A DNA stretch of 64,000 bases. It comes from Blautia luti (GTDB lineage Bacteria > Bacillota > Clostridia > Lachnospirales > Lachnospiraceae). Numbering within the stretch: position 1 is the first letter of the stretch; each line of letters starts with the position of its first letter. A model generated the notes under the pieces. That model searched no databases, had not been told where the DNA came from, and was given only the letters and a program-made list of their open reading frames with translations. This document shows, piece by piece, positions 50,213 to 59,950 of the stretch. Location of the stretch: the NCBI RefSeq assembly GCF_033096465.1, contig NZ_AP028156.1, positions 3,676,501-3,740,500 of the forward strand. Direction: 5' to 3'. The position numbers and the translations under genes are program-made.

Positions 50213-50228
50213 TGTTTCACGTGAAACA
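50213..50228. promoter_or_regulatory. parS site 3
   Basis: An exact TGTTTCACGTGAAACA in the intergenic region between parA and the divergent hydrolase gene. Confidence 0.92.
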
Positions 50229-50448
50229 TAAAAATTCAATTAATTTTTAGTGATAATATTGTGTATTATGATATGATAACAAATCAACTTACATAGCAGC
50301 GTTTTATATATAACAGTTTATTTTACGGTATTTTATTATTATTTGTAGTACTTATATTTTCTTGTAAATTGCTTTTTCTTGGCGTATAATAAGTTTATCA
50401 TATTCTTTATGAAGGATGTTCTGAAAATTCATCCAAAGGAGGCATGAA

Positions 50449-51402
50449 ATGAATAAACATAAGCACAAAATATTCACCTTTGCTGCTCTTATGACTACTG
50501 CTACTGTCGTCGTTCACTTTATCAACCGTACTATTGCTGCTACTGCACAGTTAAAACAATTATTAGGTCTTGCAGACAGCCGAACTTTTGAATGGCGTTT
50601 TGGAAATATCAATTATACAAAGAAGGGCAGTGGATCTCCCGTATTATTAATCCATGATGTAATGCCGGGAGCATCCGGTTATGAGTGGAACAGAATTGAA
50701 GATTCTCTGGCTGCCGATTATACAGTGTACACCATTGATCTTCTGGGATGCGGACGCTCCGAAAAGCCAGGTATCACATACACAAACTTCGTATATGTTC
50801 AAATGATCTGCGATTTTATCCGTAAAGTGATCGGACAGAAAACAGATGTGATCGCAAGCGGGCTCTCCGGTTCTTTCGTAGTTATGGCCTGCCATAATGA
50901 GAAAGAACTTTTTAACAAGATCATGCTTGTAAATCCACCAAGCCTAACCCGTTTGAAACAAATGCCATCCAGAAAAGACCGCCTGCTTAAATTCGCTCTG
51001 GAAATACCCGTTTTCGGAACTCTGGTATACCATATGATCATCTCCCGCGAGAATGTAAATAATATGTTTATCGAAAAGATGTATTATAATCCATTCCATG
51101 TAGATACAGTTATAACTGATGCTTATTATGAAAGCGCACACAAAGGCGGATACTACGCTAAATATTTATATTCCAGCATGATTTCTAAATACATGAGCAT
51201 CAATATTTCTCATGCTGTAAAATCTCTGGACAACAGTATTTATATTGTAGAAGGCGAATCAGAACCAAACGGCGGATTTATTGTAAATGAGTATTCTGCT
51301 CTTAATCCTGCTATTGAAACATCTGTAATTGCCGAAACCAAACATATTCCTCATGTAGAAAAACCTGATGCATTTCTTGAACAGGTTAAGATTTTTTTCT
51401 AA
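50449..51402 (+). CDS. Alpha/beta hydrolase, membrane-anchored or secreted
   Basis: A 317-residue protein with an N-terminal hydrophobic segment (about 9-30), then an alpha/beta hydrolase core: LLIHDVMPGASGY (oxyanion region), TIDLLGCGRSEKPG, nucleophile elbow ASGLSGSFVV and a late histidine in TKHIPHVEKP. The elbow reads G-L-S-G-S rather than the usual G-x-S-x-G. The substrate is unknown. It is the only plus-strand gene in the 45-64 kb block, with GGAGG seven bases upstream. Confidence 0.82.
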   Translation: MNKHKHKIFTFAALMTTATVVVHFINRTIAATAQLKQLLGLADSRTFEWRFGNINYTKKGSGSPVLLIHDVMPGASGYEWNRIEDSLAADYTVYTIDLLGCGRSEKPGITYTNFVYVQMICDFIRKVIGQKTDVIASGLSGSFVVMACHNEKELFNKIMLVNPPSLTRLKQMPSRKDRLLKFALEIPVFGTLVYHMIISRENVNNMFIEKMYYNPFHVDTVITDAYYESAHKGGYYAKYLYSSMISKYMSINISHAVKSLDNSIYIVEGESEPNGGFIVNEYSALNPAIETSVIAETKHIPHVEKPDAFLEQVKIFF

Positions 51403-51423
51403 ACCGAAAATCAAGTCAACACA

Positions 51424-51471
51424 AAGCCCCCAATGTTTCCTGTCATTTATGGAAACATTGGAGGCTTTTTA
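51424..51471. terminator. Bidirectional terminator between the hydrolase and DUF4340 genes
   Basis: AAGCC-CCCAATGTTTCC pairs with GGAAACATTGG-AGGCTT around a short loop, ending in TTTTT. Confidence 0.88.
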
Positions 51472-51498
51472 AGGTTACCTCATTCACTTTTCAGATCA

Positions 51499-53247
51499 TT
51501 AGTTTTCTTCAGGATCCGTAGTCTGTGTCTCAGTGCTGTCTGCTGTAGAATCTGAATCTTCTGTGTCATCTGTTGATAAATCCTTACTTGCTTCTGATGC
51601 ATCTTCTGCATTATCTGTTTCAGTCTCATTGCCGGTCATGGTTTCAAATGTAGTAAACAATTCTTTCACATTCATTTTGTTAACCAGATAAACCTTTTCT
51701 CCTACTACTGCTGCATAATAATTTGTATCATAACTGTAGTAAGAAACTTCCAGAGAATCTCCATCCTCTTCTTTAAGTGTAACAGTCATTTCCGGATCGT
51801 TCTCCGGAGTATACTCTTCAGTCAGTCTCTTCTGAGCTGTCATATTGGCAAGTTTATTATAGAACGGAGTAAGATCTGATGATTCCAGTTCTTTTCCATT
51901 CAGCTTATAAGTTACAGTTTCTGTCTCATTGCCATCATCGTCTGTAGATGTTTCACGTGAAACATTGACCTTATATTCGTTTCCCTGATAAGTCACTTTC
52001 ATTTCTGACAGATTGTTAATGGATACATAGCTGACTGTCATATCCCAGAAGTCTTCTTCCGCTTTATCTGTAAATGCAGATAATGTATCTACAGACATAG
52101 TATATACCTGATCACTGTCATTCACCATGATATATCTGTTGCTGTCATCTGCTTCTTTTCCTACAGTGATCACCAGCTGTTTGTCCACCATTGTTTTCTC
52201 ATCTTCAGTGTCATCTGTGCTGTCTGCGTCTGATGTATCTGAATCAGTTGTCTCTGTGGTATCCCCATCTGCAGTATCTGTATCATCACTCTCTGATGTG
52301 TCAGTGCTGTTTTCTTCTGTAGAACTACTGGTATCTTCTGTATTGTCTGTGTCATCAGAGTCTTCTGAATCATTTTCTACTTCTTCCTGATAATCTACTG
52401 TGATCACAGCATACGGATCATCCAGACCATACTCACTCTTATCATCACATTTGTAATTTACAAAAGAATTATATGCCATGCTTCCAAAGGACGAAACCAG
52501 AGAGCTTACTGTAGCTGAATCTGTTTTCTCTTTTTCATCTCCCGCACCCTGTATGGTCCACAGACTGTTATCGTCATTCTTTACCAGTTCATATGAATTC
52601 TCCCCTGATACATAAATCTTATTGATATCGTCTGTGTTGGAGATTGCCGGAAAATCTTCTCCCTGCGCATAGTCATAAAGATCCTTCGTAAATGGTTCGA
52701 TACTGGATGCATCTACCATATATACAGTAGTTTTATCATCGTCTTTATACACATAATACTGGCTGGTTGATGAATTTTCATCTCCTACATACAATGTAGT
52801 AGTTACTGTCTTTGCCGAATCATCTGCGCTGTCTTCGCTGCTGTCATCCCCGGAATCCTTTGTAACGATTTTAAGTGTATTGGATGGTGTATCCAGTCCA
52901 TATTCTTCCAGATCTTCCACATCACTCAGCACTCTGTCTGATTCAATAGATGCCACAGAAGAAGCCGCATCATCCAGAGTTGTCTGATTTACAGGAAACT
53001 CTTTTTCATCTTTCTTGATCCACTGATCATTATCTTTTTCGAATGTAGTTTCGTTTTTATCAATCATGAAATCCAGTGACTGGATGTCATCTGCAGATGC
53101 AGAGAAAACAGTAGTCTTTTCCTCTGTTTCTTCTTCAGATTCCTTTTGTTCCTGTTTGGCTACGTAGGTTTTTACGCCTGCGTAAGCCCCACAGCAAACA
53201 ACTAAAACTGCAACTGCAATGACCATTTTTACAGTTTTATTCTTCAT
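51499..53247 (-). CDS. DUF4340 protein of a Gld-type ABC system
   Basis: A 582-residue protein with an N-terminal membrane segment (about 8-25) and a large external part. DUF4340-like repeats (FSASADDIQSLDFMIDKNET, LDTPSNTLKIVTK) alternate with a low-complexity Ser/Thr/Asp/Glu linker at about 285-360. This protein usually accompanies GldG-like genes and follows here by 17 bases. It may act as an external partner of the transporter. An intact parS site lies within the coding sequence and encodes part of VNVSRETS. Confidence 0.82.
   Translation of the reverse strand: MKNKTVKMVIAVAVLVVCCGAYAGVKTYVAKQEQKESEEETEEKTTVFSASADDIQSLDFMIDKNETTFEKDNDQWIKKDEKEFPVNQTTLDDAASSVASIESDRVLSDVEDLEEYGLDTPSNTLKIVTKDSGDDSSEDSADDSAKTVTTTLYVGDENSSTSQYYVYKDDDKTTVYMVDASSIEPFTKDLYDYAQGEDFPAISNTDDINKIYVSGENSYELVKNDDNSLWTIQGAGDEKEKTDSATVSSLVSSFGSMAYNSFVNYKCDDKSEYGLDDPYAVITVDYQEEVENDSEDSDDTDNTEDTSSSTEENSTDTSESDDTDTADGDTTETTDSDTSDADSTDDTEDEKTMVDKQLVITVGKEADDSNRYIMVNDSDQVYTMSVDTLSAFTDKAEEDFWDMTVSYVSINNLSEMKVTYQGNEYKVNVSRETSTDDDGNETETVTYKLNGKELESSDLTPFYNKLANMTAQKRLTEEYTPENDPEMTVTLKEEDGDSLEVSYYSYDTNYYAAVVGEKVYLVNKMNVKELFTTFETMTGNETETDNAEDASEASKDLSTDDTEDSDSTADSTETQTTDPEEN
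51949..51964. promoter_or_regulatory. parS site 4, inside the DUF4340 gene
   Basis: An exact TGTTTCACGTGAAACA in coding sequence. An intragenic parS must satisfy both the protein and ParB. Confidence 0.92.
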
Positions 53248-53264
53248 TCAAGTCTTCTCCTCTT

Positions 53265-54746
53265 CTAAGCCTTTCTTCTCTTCATCCAGACTACAAATCC
53301 GATAACCAGGAAGATTCCAGGGATCAAAGCAATTGTGCAGATCTTCCAGAATGCTGCATCATAGTCTGTAATAGTCAGGTAAGATACTGACAGGCTCTTG
53401 GATGGAATAGATACTGTTGCACTGTCATCTGTGTCTGTCATCCACTTCAAAGATTCAACGATAAGCTTCTCATTACCTCCGGATACCATCTGATTGACCT
53501 GTGATTCCATCAGGTTAGAAGTTGAATAATAAACAATCTGAGTTTCTTTGCCATCATCCAGGCTCTCTGTAATGCTAACACCCAGATCAAACGGTCCGTC
53601 TGTGTCGCCATCTTCTTTTTCCATTGTGCCGCTGTTTAAGTCGGTCTTGGAATACGCTTTATCGGATGTAGTCAGAATGCTGTTGATCGTAACTGTGTCA
53701 CGTACATCATCAGATTTCTGGATTCCCTGTGCATACGGTGCCAGTACATAATATCCGCCGGATGCAGTTTCAGAACTTGCATCTGTGCTGTTGATCGTTG
53801 GAACCAGATAATACGGCATCTGCATTGCAAAGTGCTGATTATCTCCTTCGAACACAATACCCTCTGCTCTTTCTACGCCATAGTTTGCCAGAACAGCATC
53901 AAAGTTCGGCAGATCCTCTGTGATGTAATCAGAGAAGATCATTGCTTTTCCACCATTTTCAAGATAAGTAATAATGGCATTCTTTTCATCCTCAGAAATA
54001 TCTGTGGACGGAGAATCAATAAAGAGACAGTCCGCATCATCCGGAACACTTCCCTCTGTGAGAAGATTCAGAGATTTAATGTCCATATTTGCTTTTTCGA
54101 TATCCTCTTTGATAGAGGAATCCATGTCTTTCTCTCCGTGTCCCTCCAATGTATATAAAATCGGGAGATCTTCAGATGTTACATATCCGATTGCACTGGT
54201 AATCTGACCTTCGCCATCAAATCCTGTAGTCTGATAGCTGTAGGTCTGGTAATCCATACTGCTTTCATAAATATTATTGTAATCAATTACTTTATTTCTA
54301 TCTCCGCAGACTACAATAAGACTGTTGGAAGACAGATTATCACTTGTATACTCTGATACAAATTTAGGATTTACTACCGGATCCTTCTGTTCTACTTTAA
54401 TATGTTTGGATTCATCTTCGTATTTTTTCAGAAGATTGGTAATCTTTTCATCTTCGGATCCGCTCTGTGCGATCTGATAGATGGTTACGTCTTTGTCCAG
54501 ATCTTTCAGCATTTTCTTTGTTTCATCACCGATGCTGTACAGTTTCTGGCTACTGACATCTATTTCTGAATACTTGGAAGGAATTGTGCTGACGATCATG
54601 TTTATAACAATAACAACCGCAATAAAGATCACAGACATCACCATTGCATAGGATCCGTTTTTAATATGTTTTTTGCTGATCTCAGTCAGTTTCTTCCTGT
54701 CTGTTTTATTATGATTTTCTTTTTTTAATTTTTCTTTCAGTTTCAT
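53265..54746 (-). CDS. GldG-like ABC-associated protein
   Basis: A 493-residue protein with an N-terminal membrane helix (about 34-54), a GldG/ABC_transp_aux-type external domain (TVYQIAQSGSEDEKITNLLK, LPILYTLEGHGEKDMDSS, DADCLFIDSPSTDISEDE) and a C-terminal membrane helix followed by KRRKA. It normally pairs with a GldF permease and GldA ATPase. The ATG at 54746 is eight bases from GGGAGG. The cargo in Firmicutes is unknown. Confidence 0.87.
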   Translation of the reverse strand: MKLKEKLKKENHNKTDRKKLTEISKKHIKNGSYAMVMSVIFIAVVIVINMIVSTIPSKYSEIDVSSQKLYSIGDETKKMLKDLDKDVTIYQIAQSGSEDEKITNLLKKYEDESKHIKVEQKDPVVNPKFVSEYTSDNLSSNSLIVVCGDRNKVIDYNNIYESSMDYQTYSYQTTGFDGEGQITSAIGYVTSEDLPILYTLEGHGEKDMDSSIKEDIEKANMDIKSLNLLTEGSVPDDADCLFIDSPSTDISEDEKNAIITYLENGGKAMIFSDYITEDLPNFDAVLANYGVERAEGIVFEGDNQHFAMQMPYYLVPTINSTDASSETASGGYYVLAPYAQGIQKSDDVRDTVTINSILTTSDKAYSKTDLNSGTMEKEDGDTDGPFDLGVSITESLDDGKETQIVYYSTSNLMESQVNQMVSGGNEKLIVESLKWMTDTDDSATVSIPSKSLSVSYLTITDYDAAFWKICTIALIPGIFLVIGFVVWMKRRKA

Positions 54747-54759
54747 CTTTTTCACCTCC

Positions 54760-55623
54760 CTAGTTCCAACGTCTCTTCAAGATAGACTGCATTGTAAGGA
54801 ATAAGCAGACTGCAATCACTGAAAGAAAATATACGATACCTTTGATATCGAAAATATTATTTGTAAAATTATCAAAATGTCCACTGAGGTTAAATATATC
54901 CAATACCTTCTGGATTCCGCCTTCGAAAATGCTGCTTTTTAAAAGGTATACAATAACAAGTATCACCTCTCCGATCACACCGACCGCTGCTGAGATCAGC
55001 ACATTCTTGATCATTGTATAAACAATGATCGCCGCTGCCAGGATCAGAAGTCCGAAGGTAACACATGTGGACATGGATGTTTTGGAGAAAAATGATGAAA
55101 TACCGTTCATCATATAAAATGCAAACAGCAGAACAAAGGTAAGTACTGCTGCGATCACCTGGCTTTCTGTCAGCGCAGACATAAATAAGCCGATGGCAAT
55201 ATTCGCACATCCCAGAAGGAAAAATCCCAGGATTGCTGTATATGCAGTACCGAAATCCACAGTTCCGAATTTAGACATGATCAGTGGATAGGTGCATAAA
55301 ACCAGGATTGGAATGGCATATACTGTTACCAGTGCCAGATATTTACCTGTTACAATATTTCCTACAGATACCGGTGCTGTCAAAAGCAGCTGATCTGTTT
55401 TCTGTTTTCTCTCTTCTGCAAGTACACGCATAGTCAGGATCGGAACTCCGATCAGAAACACAAAAGTTACTGCGCTTAATGTTGTTTCAAATTTCGGATA
55501 TGCTGCTGAGAGCTGATATGCCGAAAAATAAATACCTGTCAGTACAAGTACGAAAAATATGAACAGGTAACCTACCATAGAGGTCAGGTAACTTTTCAGC
55601 TCTCGTTTATAAATCGCTGTCAT
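54760..55623 (-). CDS. ABC transporter permease (GldF-like)
   Basis: A 287-residue permease with six hydrophobic segments and the family-typical RVLAEERKQKTDQLLLTAPVS loop, which contacts the ATPase. Its ATG overlaps the ATPase gene stop (ATGA). It is 13 bases upstream of the GldG-like gene. Confidence 0.9.
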   Translation of the reverse strand: MTAIYKRELKSYLTSMVGYLFIFFVLVLTGIYFSAYQLSAAYPKFETTLSAVTFVFLIGVPILTMRVLAEERKQKTDQLLLTAPVSVGNIVTGKYLALVTVYAIPILVLCTYPLIMSKFGTVDFGTAYTAILGFFLLGCANIAIGLFMSALTESQVIAAVLTFVLLFAFYMMNGISSFFSKTSMSTCVTFGLLILAAAIIVYTMIKNVLISAAVGVIGEVILVIVYLLKSSIFEGGIQKVLDIFNLSGHFDNFTNNIFDIKGIVYFLSVIAVCLFLTMQSILKRRWN

Positions 55624-56660
55624 GATTCTTTTCCCCCTTCATCTTTGTCCTCTTCTGTTTCCGATTCTTTCTGAGTCTGCGTTTCATTGTCTGTCTTTTC
55701 ATTTTCTGTTTTCACAGCTACAGACTGATCAGATGCAGTCAGTTCGAGGAAGATTTCTTCCAGGGATACTTTCTTGGATTTCATTTCATAGATTGGGCAG
55801 TTAATCTCTGCCATCTTATAAAATACTTTTTCCCTGACATCGTTCTGCTCTTCAGTTGTTACTTTTACGCTCCAGAGATTCTGTTTATCATCATGTTCAA
55901 GGGAAACACTGTTAATTCCTTCAATACCTTCCAGAGCTTCTTTAATCGGCTTTTCAGCACCCTTTACAAGCATCTCCAGTGTATTGGAGCCTTCCGCAAG
56001 TTTGCCCAGGTTTTCCGGTGTATCGCTTGCTACAAGTTTTCCATGGGAAATGATCAGTACGTAATCACATACTGCACTTACTTCAGATAATATATGTGAA
56101 CTTAAGATTACGGTATGCTTTTTTTTCAGATTTTTGATCAGGGTTCTGATCTCTATGATCTGTTTCGGGTCAAGTCCTACTGTTGGTTCATCCAGAATAA
56201 TAACTTCCGGATAACCCATGACCGCTTCTGCCAGTCCCACTCTCTGACGGTAACCTTTGGAAAGATTTTTGATCAGCCTGTTTCTCATATCAGAAATCTT
56301 TACCATTTCCATGACTTCTTCGATCATATTTGCTTTTTTATCTTTTGGAATTTTCTTCAGATCAGCCACGAATTTCATATATTCCAGAACGGTCATATCA
56401 AAATAGAGTGGCGGCTGCTCCGGCAGGTATCCTATGCATTTTTTGGCCTCTTCAGGCTCTTCGAGGATGTCGTGTCCATCTATCTTTACTGTTCCTTCTG
56501 TGGATGCGATATATCCTGTTATCATGTTCATAGTGGTGGATTTTCCTGCTCCATTGGGACCGAGGAATCCATAGATCTTGCCTTTCTCTATTTTAAAAGA
56601 AAGATGGTCAACTGCCGTATGGTCGCCATATCGTTTGACCAGATTGTTTACTTCAATCAA
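55620..56660 (-). CDS. ABC transporter ATP-binding protein (GldA-like)
   Basis: A 346-residue ATPase with Walker A GPNGAGKSTTMN, signature LSKGYRQRVGLA, Walker B VIILDEPTVGLD and the H-loop SSHIL. A C-terminal extension (about 315-346) is strongly charged (Glu, Lys, Asp). The start appears to be TTG at 56660, eight bases after AAAGGAGG. It is the first gene of a four-gene operon: ATPase, permease, GldG-like, DUF4340. Confidence 0.93.
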   Translation of the reverse strand: MIEVNNLVKRYGDHTAVDHLSFKIEKGKIYGFLGPNGAGKSTTMNMITGYIASTEGTVKIDGHDILEEPEEAKKCIGYLPEQPPLYFDMTVLEYMKFVADLKKIPKDKKANMIEEVMEMVKISDMRNRLIKNLSKGYRQRVGLAEAVMGYPEVIILDEPTVGLDPKQIIEIRTLIKNLKKKHTVILSSHILSEVSAVCDYVLIISHGKLVASDTPENLGKLAEGSNTLEMLVKGAEKPIKEALEGIEGINSVSLEHDDKQNLWSVKVTTEEQNDVREKVFYKMAEINCPIYEMKSKKVSLEEIFLELTASDQSVAVKTENEKTDNETQTQKESETEEDKDEGGKES

Positions 56661-56949
56661 TGTGCTCTCCTCCTTTATATAGATATAGAAAATGCCCTCA
56701 GGTGAAACAGAGAATGGGGGGGGAACCCAGGGGCATCTCTATATATATGAGTTTATGATGAAGTTGTGATGAAATTAGGATAAAAGTGTGATTATTTTGT
56801 GATGTTTGTGTGTGGGAGGTGGATAGAATAGGAACGCAGAGGAGAGAGGGACGGAGCCCGCCTCGCTCCTGGTGGAAGGAAAATTGTTATTTTCTTATTA
56901 TTAGTGTTATTAAAATGGAAGTAATGTTGTGTTGTACTCTGCCTGATTT

Positions 56950-57002
56950 AATATGCCAGAATTGCAAGTGTTGTTTTGCAGTGCTTGCAATTCTAGCATA
57001 TT
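56950..57002. terminator. 19-bp inverted repeat after rsmG
   Basis: AATATGCCAGAATTGCAAG (56950-56968) pairs with 56984-57002 with one mismatch. It lies 34 bases after the rsmG stop. A T-run is weak, so it may be a terminator or another structured RNA end. The remaining 56661-56949 region shows a G-run and an imperfect hairpin before the ABC operon but no gene. Confidence 0.6.
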
Positions 57003-57035
57003 TTAATGTAATAATTATTTAATTGAGGTAAAATT

Positions 57036-57761
57036 TTATTGTCCCAGTGGGGTTTTCAACGGGGTTCCGGCTTTGCGGGGGTAGGGTTTGGGGGTGGGGG
57101 TTTGTTTGGTTATGGTTACCAGGGAGCGGGAGATTTCGGAGTCGGGGAGGTCGAAGTAGGTGATTGAGGTTAGTTTTCCTCCCAGGATCTTTATTGCTTT
57201 CTGGGCCTGATCGGCTTCTTCCTGGACGGTTCCGGATTTGTAGGAAATGAAGGTTCCTCCGGTTTTTACATATGGGAGGCAGTATTCTGACAAGGTTGCC
57301 AGGTTGGATACTGCTCTGGATACGCAGAGATCGTACTTCTCACGATATTCTTTGTTTCTGGCGTACTCTTCGGCTCTGCCGTGGATTGCTTTGATGTTTG
57401 TGAAGCCAAGCAGGGTGAAGGTTTCTTCCAGGAAATTTACTCTTTTCTTCAGGGAATCCAGAAGGCAGGCTTCAAGATGCGGAAATGCTATCTTTAACGG
57501 AATTCCCGGGAATCCTGCTCCTGTTCCGATATCTATGATTGTTTTTACCTTCGTCATATCTACTGCTTTTACGCAGGACAGACTGTCCAGAAAGTGTTTC
57601 GTTAATACTTCCTGAAATTCTGTAATCCCTGTAAGGTTCATCACTTTATTCTTTTCTATCAGATATTCATAATACTGTATATACTGATCTTTCTGCTGCT
57701 GTGTAAGTTCAATTCCAAGCTCTGCACATCCATTTTCCAGTATAGTCAGATCGTATAACAT
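57036..57761 (-). CDS. rsmG: 16S rRNA (guanine-N7) methyltransferase
   Basis: A 241-residue SAM-dependent methyltransferase: MNLTGI, TIIDIGTGAGFPGIPLKIAF (SAM site), GRAEEYARNKEYREKYDLCV and SRAVSNLATLSEY. It methylates G527 of 16S rRNA. The C terminus carries an unusual Pro/Lys-rich tail (TPTPKPYPRKAGTPLKTP) beyond the usual end. It is 269 bases downstream of mnmG. Confidence 0.95.
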   Translation of the reverse strand: MLYDLTILENGCAELGIELTQQQKDQYIQYYEYLIEKNKVMNLTGITEFQEVLTKHFLDSLSCVKAVDMTKVKTIIDIGTGAGFPGIPLKIAFPHLEACLLDSLKKRVNFLEETFTLLGFTNIKAIHGRAEEYARNKEYREKYDLCVSRAVSNLATLSEYCLPYVKTGGTFISYKSGTVQEEADQAQKAIKILGGKLTSITYFDLPDSEISRSLVTITKQTPTPKPYPRKAGTPLKTPLGQ

Positions 57762-58030
57762 AGTTCATTTTCTCCTTTTGTCGGATCAATCATTTTATTG
57801 TATTTATTTGTTTTATTGTGTCATTAATTGTACACGCAACATTTATTTACTGTACTTTTTATTTCTCTTTGTTTTGTTTAAAGTTCAATATTCAGTTCTT
57901 TGATTCTTTTTTACTTTTGTTAAAGTTCGATATTATTTATGTTTATTCTATGCATCCACGACATGTATTTTATTCTTTCTTATGTGGTTTTTAGTTCAAT
58001 TCGCATCTTCTTTTCCAACTGTTTTCCGGT

Positions 58031-59905
58031 TTATCTTGCGCTTGCAAGATAAACCAGAAGTACAGAAATATCTGCCGGTGATACACCAGAAATTCGTGAT
58101 GCCTGTCCAATGGAGATCGGGCGGTATTCTTCCAGTTTCTGGCGAGCTTCTATGCGGAGGCTGCCTACTTTTTCATAATCCAGATCTGCCGGTATCTTCT
58201 TTGCTTCCAGTTTCTTAAACTGTTCTACCTGCTTTAACTGTCTGCGGATATAGCCTTCATATTTGATATTGATGTCTACCTGTTCCTGTACATCCCATGG
58301 AAGTTCCGGACGTTCTTTGTCCAGTGGTGCAATCGCTTCATACGAAAGCTCCGGGCGGCGGATCAGCTCTGCAAGGCTTGTTCCTGACTTCAGAGGTGTG
58401 CTGTTATAGCTTTCCAGAAGGCTCTGAACCTCACTGGTATTACCGATATTTGTATGTTCTACTCTCTGGATTTCCTGCTGTATAAGCTTCTCTTTGGTAA
58501 GGATCTTCTGATAGTCTTCTTCACTGACCAGGCCTACCTGATAACCCTTTTTACGAAGTCTTAAATCTGCATTATCCTGACGCAGAAGCAGTCTGTATTC
58601 TGCACGGCTGGTCATCATTCGATATGGTTCATGGTTTTCCTTGGTTACCAGATCATCAATCAGGACACCGATATATGCTTCTGAACGATCCAGGATCAGC
58701 TGTTCCTGTCCTTTTACTTCCATGGCCGCATTGATACCGGCGATCAGTCCCTGTGCTGCTGCTTCTTCGTATCCTGAACTTCCGTTGAACTGTCCTCCGC
58801 TGAACAGACCTTTTATTTTTTTGAACTCCAATGTAGGATAAAGCTGTCTTGGATTAATGCAATCATATTCAATAGCATATGCATTCTTTACAATTTTAGC
58901 ATGTTCAAGTCCCGGTACTGAATGGTACATTTCTTCCTGAACATCTTCCGGTAATGAACTTGACATTCCTCCAATATACATTTCGTTTGTATAAAGTCCT
59001 TCTGGTTCAATGAACACCTGATGACGGTTTTTGTCTGCAAAACGAACTACTTTATCCTCAATAGACGGGCAGTAACGAGGGCCTGTTCCTTCGATCATAC
59101 CGGAATATAATGGAGATCTGTCAAGATTTGCGCGTATAATTTCATGAGTTTTCTCATTTGTATAAGTCAGCCAGCAGGATTTCTGCTCGATCTGGACGTC
59201 TTCCGGATTTGTTGAGAAAGAAAACGGTACTACTCTCTCATCGCCAAACTGTTCTTCCATCTTACTGTAATCAATGGTATTTCCTGCAATACGGGCCGGA
59301 GTTCCTGTTTTGAAGCGGAACATCTCTATTCCAAGCTCTTTCAGGGAATCTGTAAGGTAATTAGCTGCCTGAAGTCCATTAGGGCCGGTATAATTGCTTA
59401 CATCACCGTAAATACATCTTGCTTTCAGGTAAGTTCCTGTACAGAGAACTACAGCTTTACAATTGTAGACAGCACCGGAATAGGTTTTTACCCCTGTGAT
59501 CCTGCCTTCTTCAACCAGAAGTTTCGTTACTTCTCCCTGTTTAATAGTGAGGTTTGGGGTGTTTTCCAGTGTTTTACGCATCTCGGTACTGTAAGCTTGT
59601 TTATCTGCCTGGGCACGAAGGGAATGTACTGCAGGACCTTTGGAACAGTTGAGCATCTTTGACTGAATAAAAGTCTTATCAATATTTTTTCCCATTTCAC
59701 CGCCCAGGGCATCCAGCTCTCTTACCAGATGTCCCTTGGAACTTCCACCAACATTTGGATTACATGGCATCAATGCAATACTGTCTACACTGACAGTAAA
59801 CATGATCGTACTCAGTCCCAGACGTGCACCCGCAAGAGCTGCTTCACAGCCTGCATGGCCGGCACCGACTACCACAATATCATAATTTTCTACTAAATTT
59901 TTCAT
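58031..59905 (-). CDS. mnmG: tRNA uridine-5-carboxymethylaminomethyl modification enzyme
   Basis: A 624-residue FAD protein: the FAD motif [40 protein letters not shown], the catalytic Cys in [27 protein letters not shown] positions, and [19 protein letters not shown] near the C terminus. With MnmE it modifies the wobble uridine of several tRNAs. It starts 45 bases after the mnmE stop, with GAGGAG before the ATG. Core gene, intact. Confidence 0.96.
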   Translation of the reverse strand: MKNLVENYDIVVVGAGHAGCEAALAGARLGLSTIMFTVSVDSIALMPCNPNVGGSSKGHLVRELDALGGEMGKNIDKTFIQSKMLNCSKGPAVHSLRAQADKQAYSTEMRKTLENTPNLTIKQGEVTKLLVEEGRITGVKTYSGAVYNCKAVVLCTGTYLKARCIYGDVSNYTGPNGLQAANYLTDSLKELGIEMFRFKTGTPARIAGNTIDYSKMEEQFGDERVVPFSFSTNPEDVQIEQKSCWLTYTNEKTHEIIRANLDRSPLYSGMIEGTGPRYCPSIEDKVVRFADKNRHQVFIEPEGLYTNEMYIGGMSSSLPEDVQEEMYHSVPGLEHAKIVKNAYAIEYDCINPRQLYPTLEFKKIKGLFSGGQFNGSSGYEEAAAQGLIAGINAAMEVKGQEQLILDRSEAYIGVLIDDLVTKENHEPYRMMTSRAEYRLLLRQDNADLRLRKKGYQVGLVSEEDYQKILTKEKLIQQEIQRVEHTNIGNTSEVQSLLESYNSTPLKSGTSLAELIRRPELSYEAIAPLDKERPELPWDVQEQVDINIKYEGYIRRQLKQVEQFKKLEAKKIPADLDYEKVGSLRIEARQKLEEYRPISIGQASRISGVSPADISVLLVYLASAR

Positions 59906-59950
59906 TTTGTCTCCTCTGTTTTACTGTACAATCTATTACTCAGTAATGTC

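Noticed and set aside
56690..57035. Hidden gene in the rsmG-ABC gap
   Set aside because: Short frames there have no ribosome site and cross the 19-bp inverted repeat and a G-run; no similarity is recognisable.
57762..58030. Small RNA in the mnmG-rsmG gap
   Set aside because: It is AT-rich with two near-copies of TTAAAGTTCGATATT but no stable hairpin; too weak to call.
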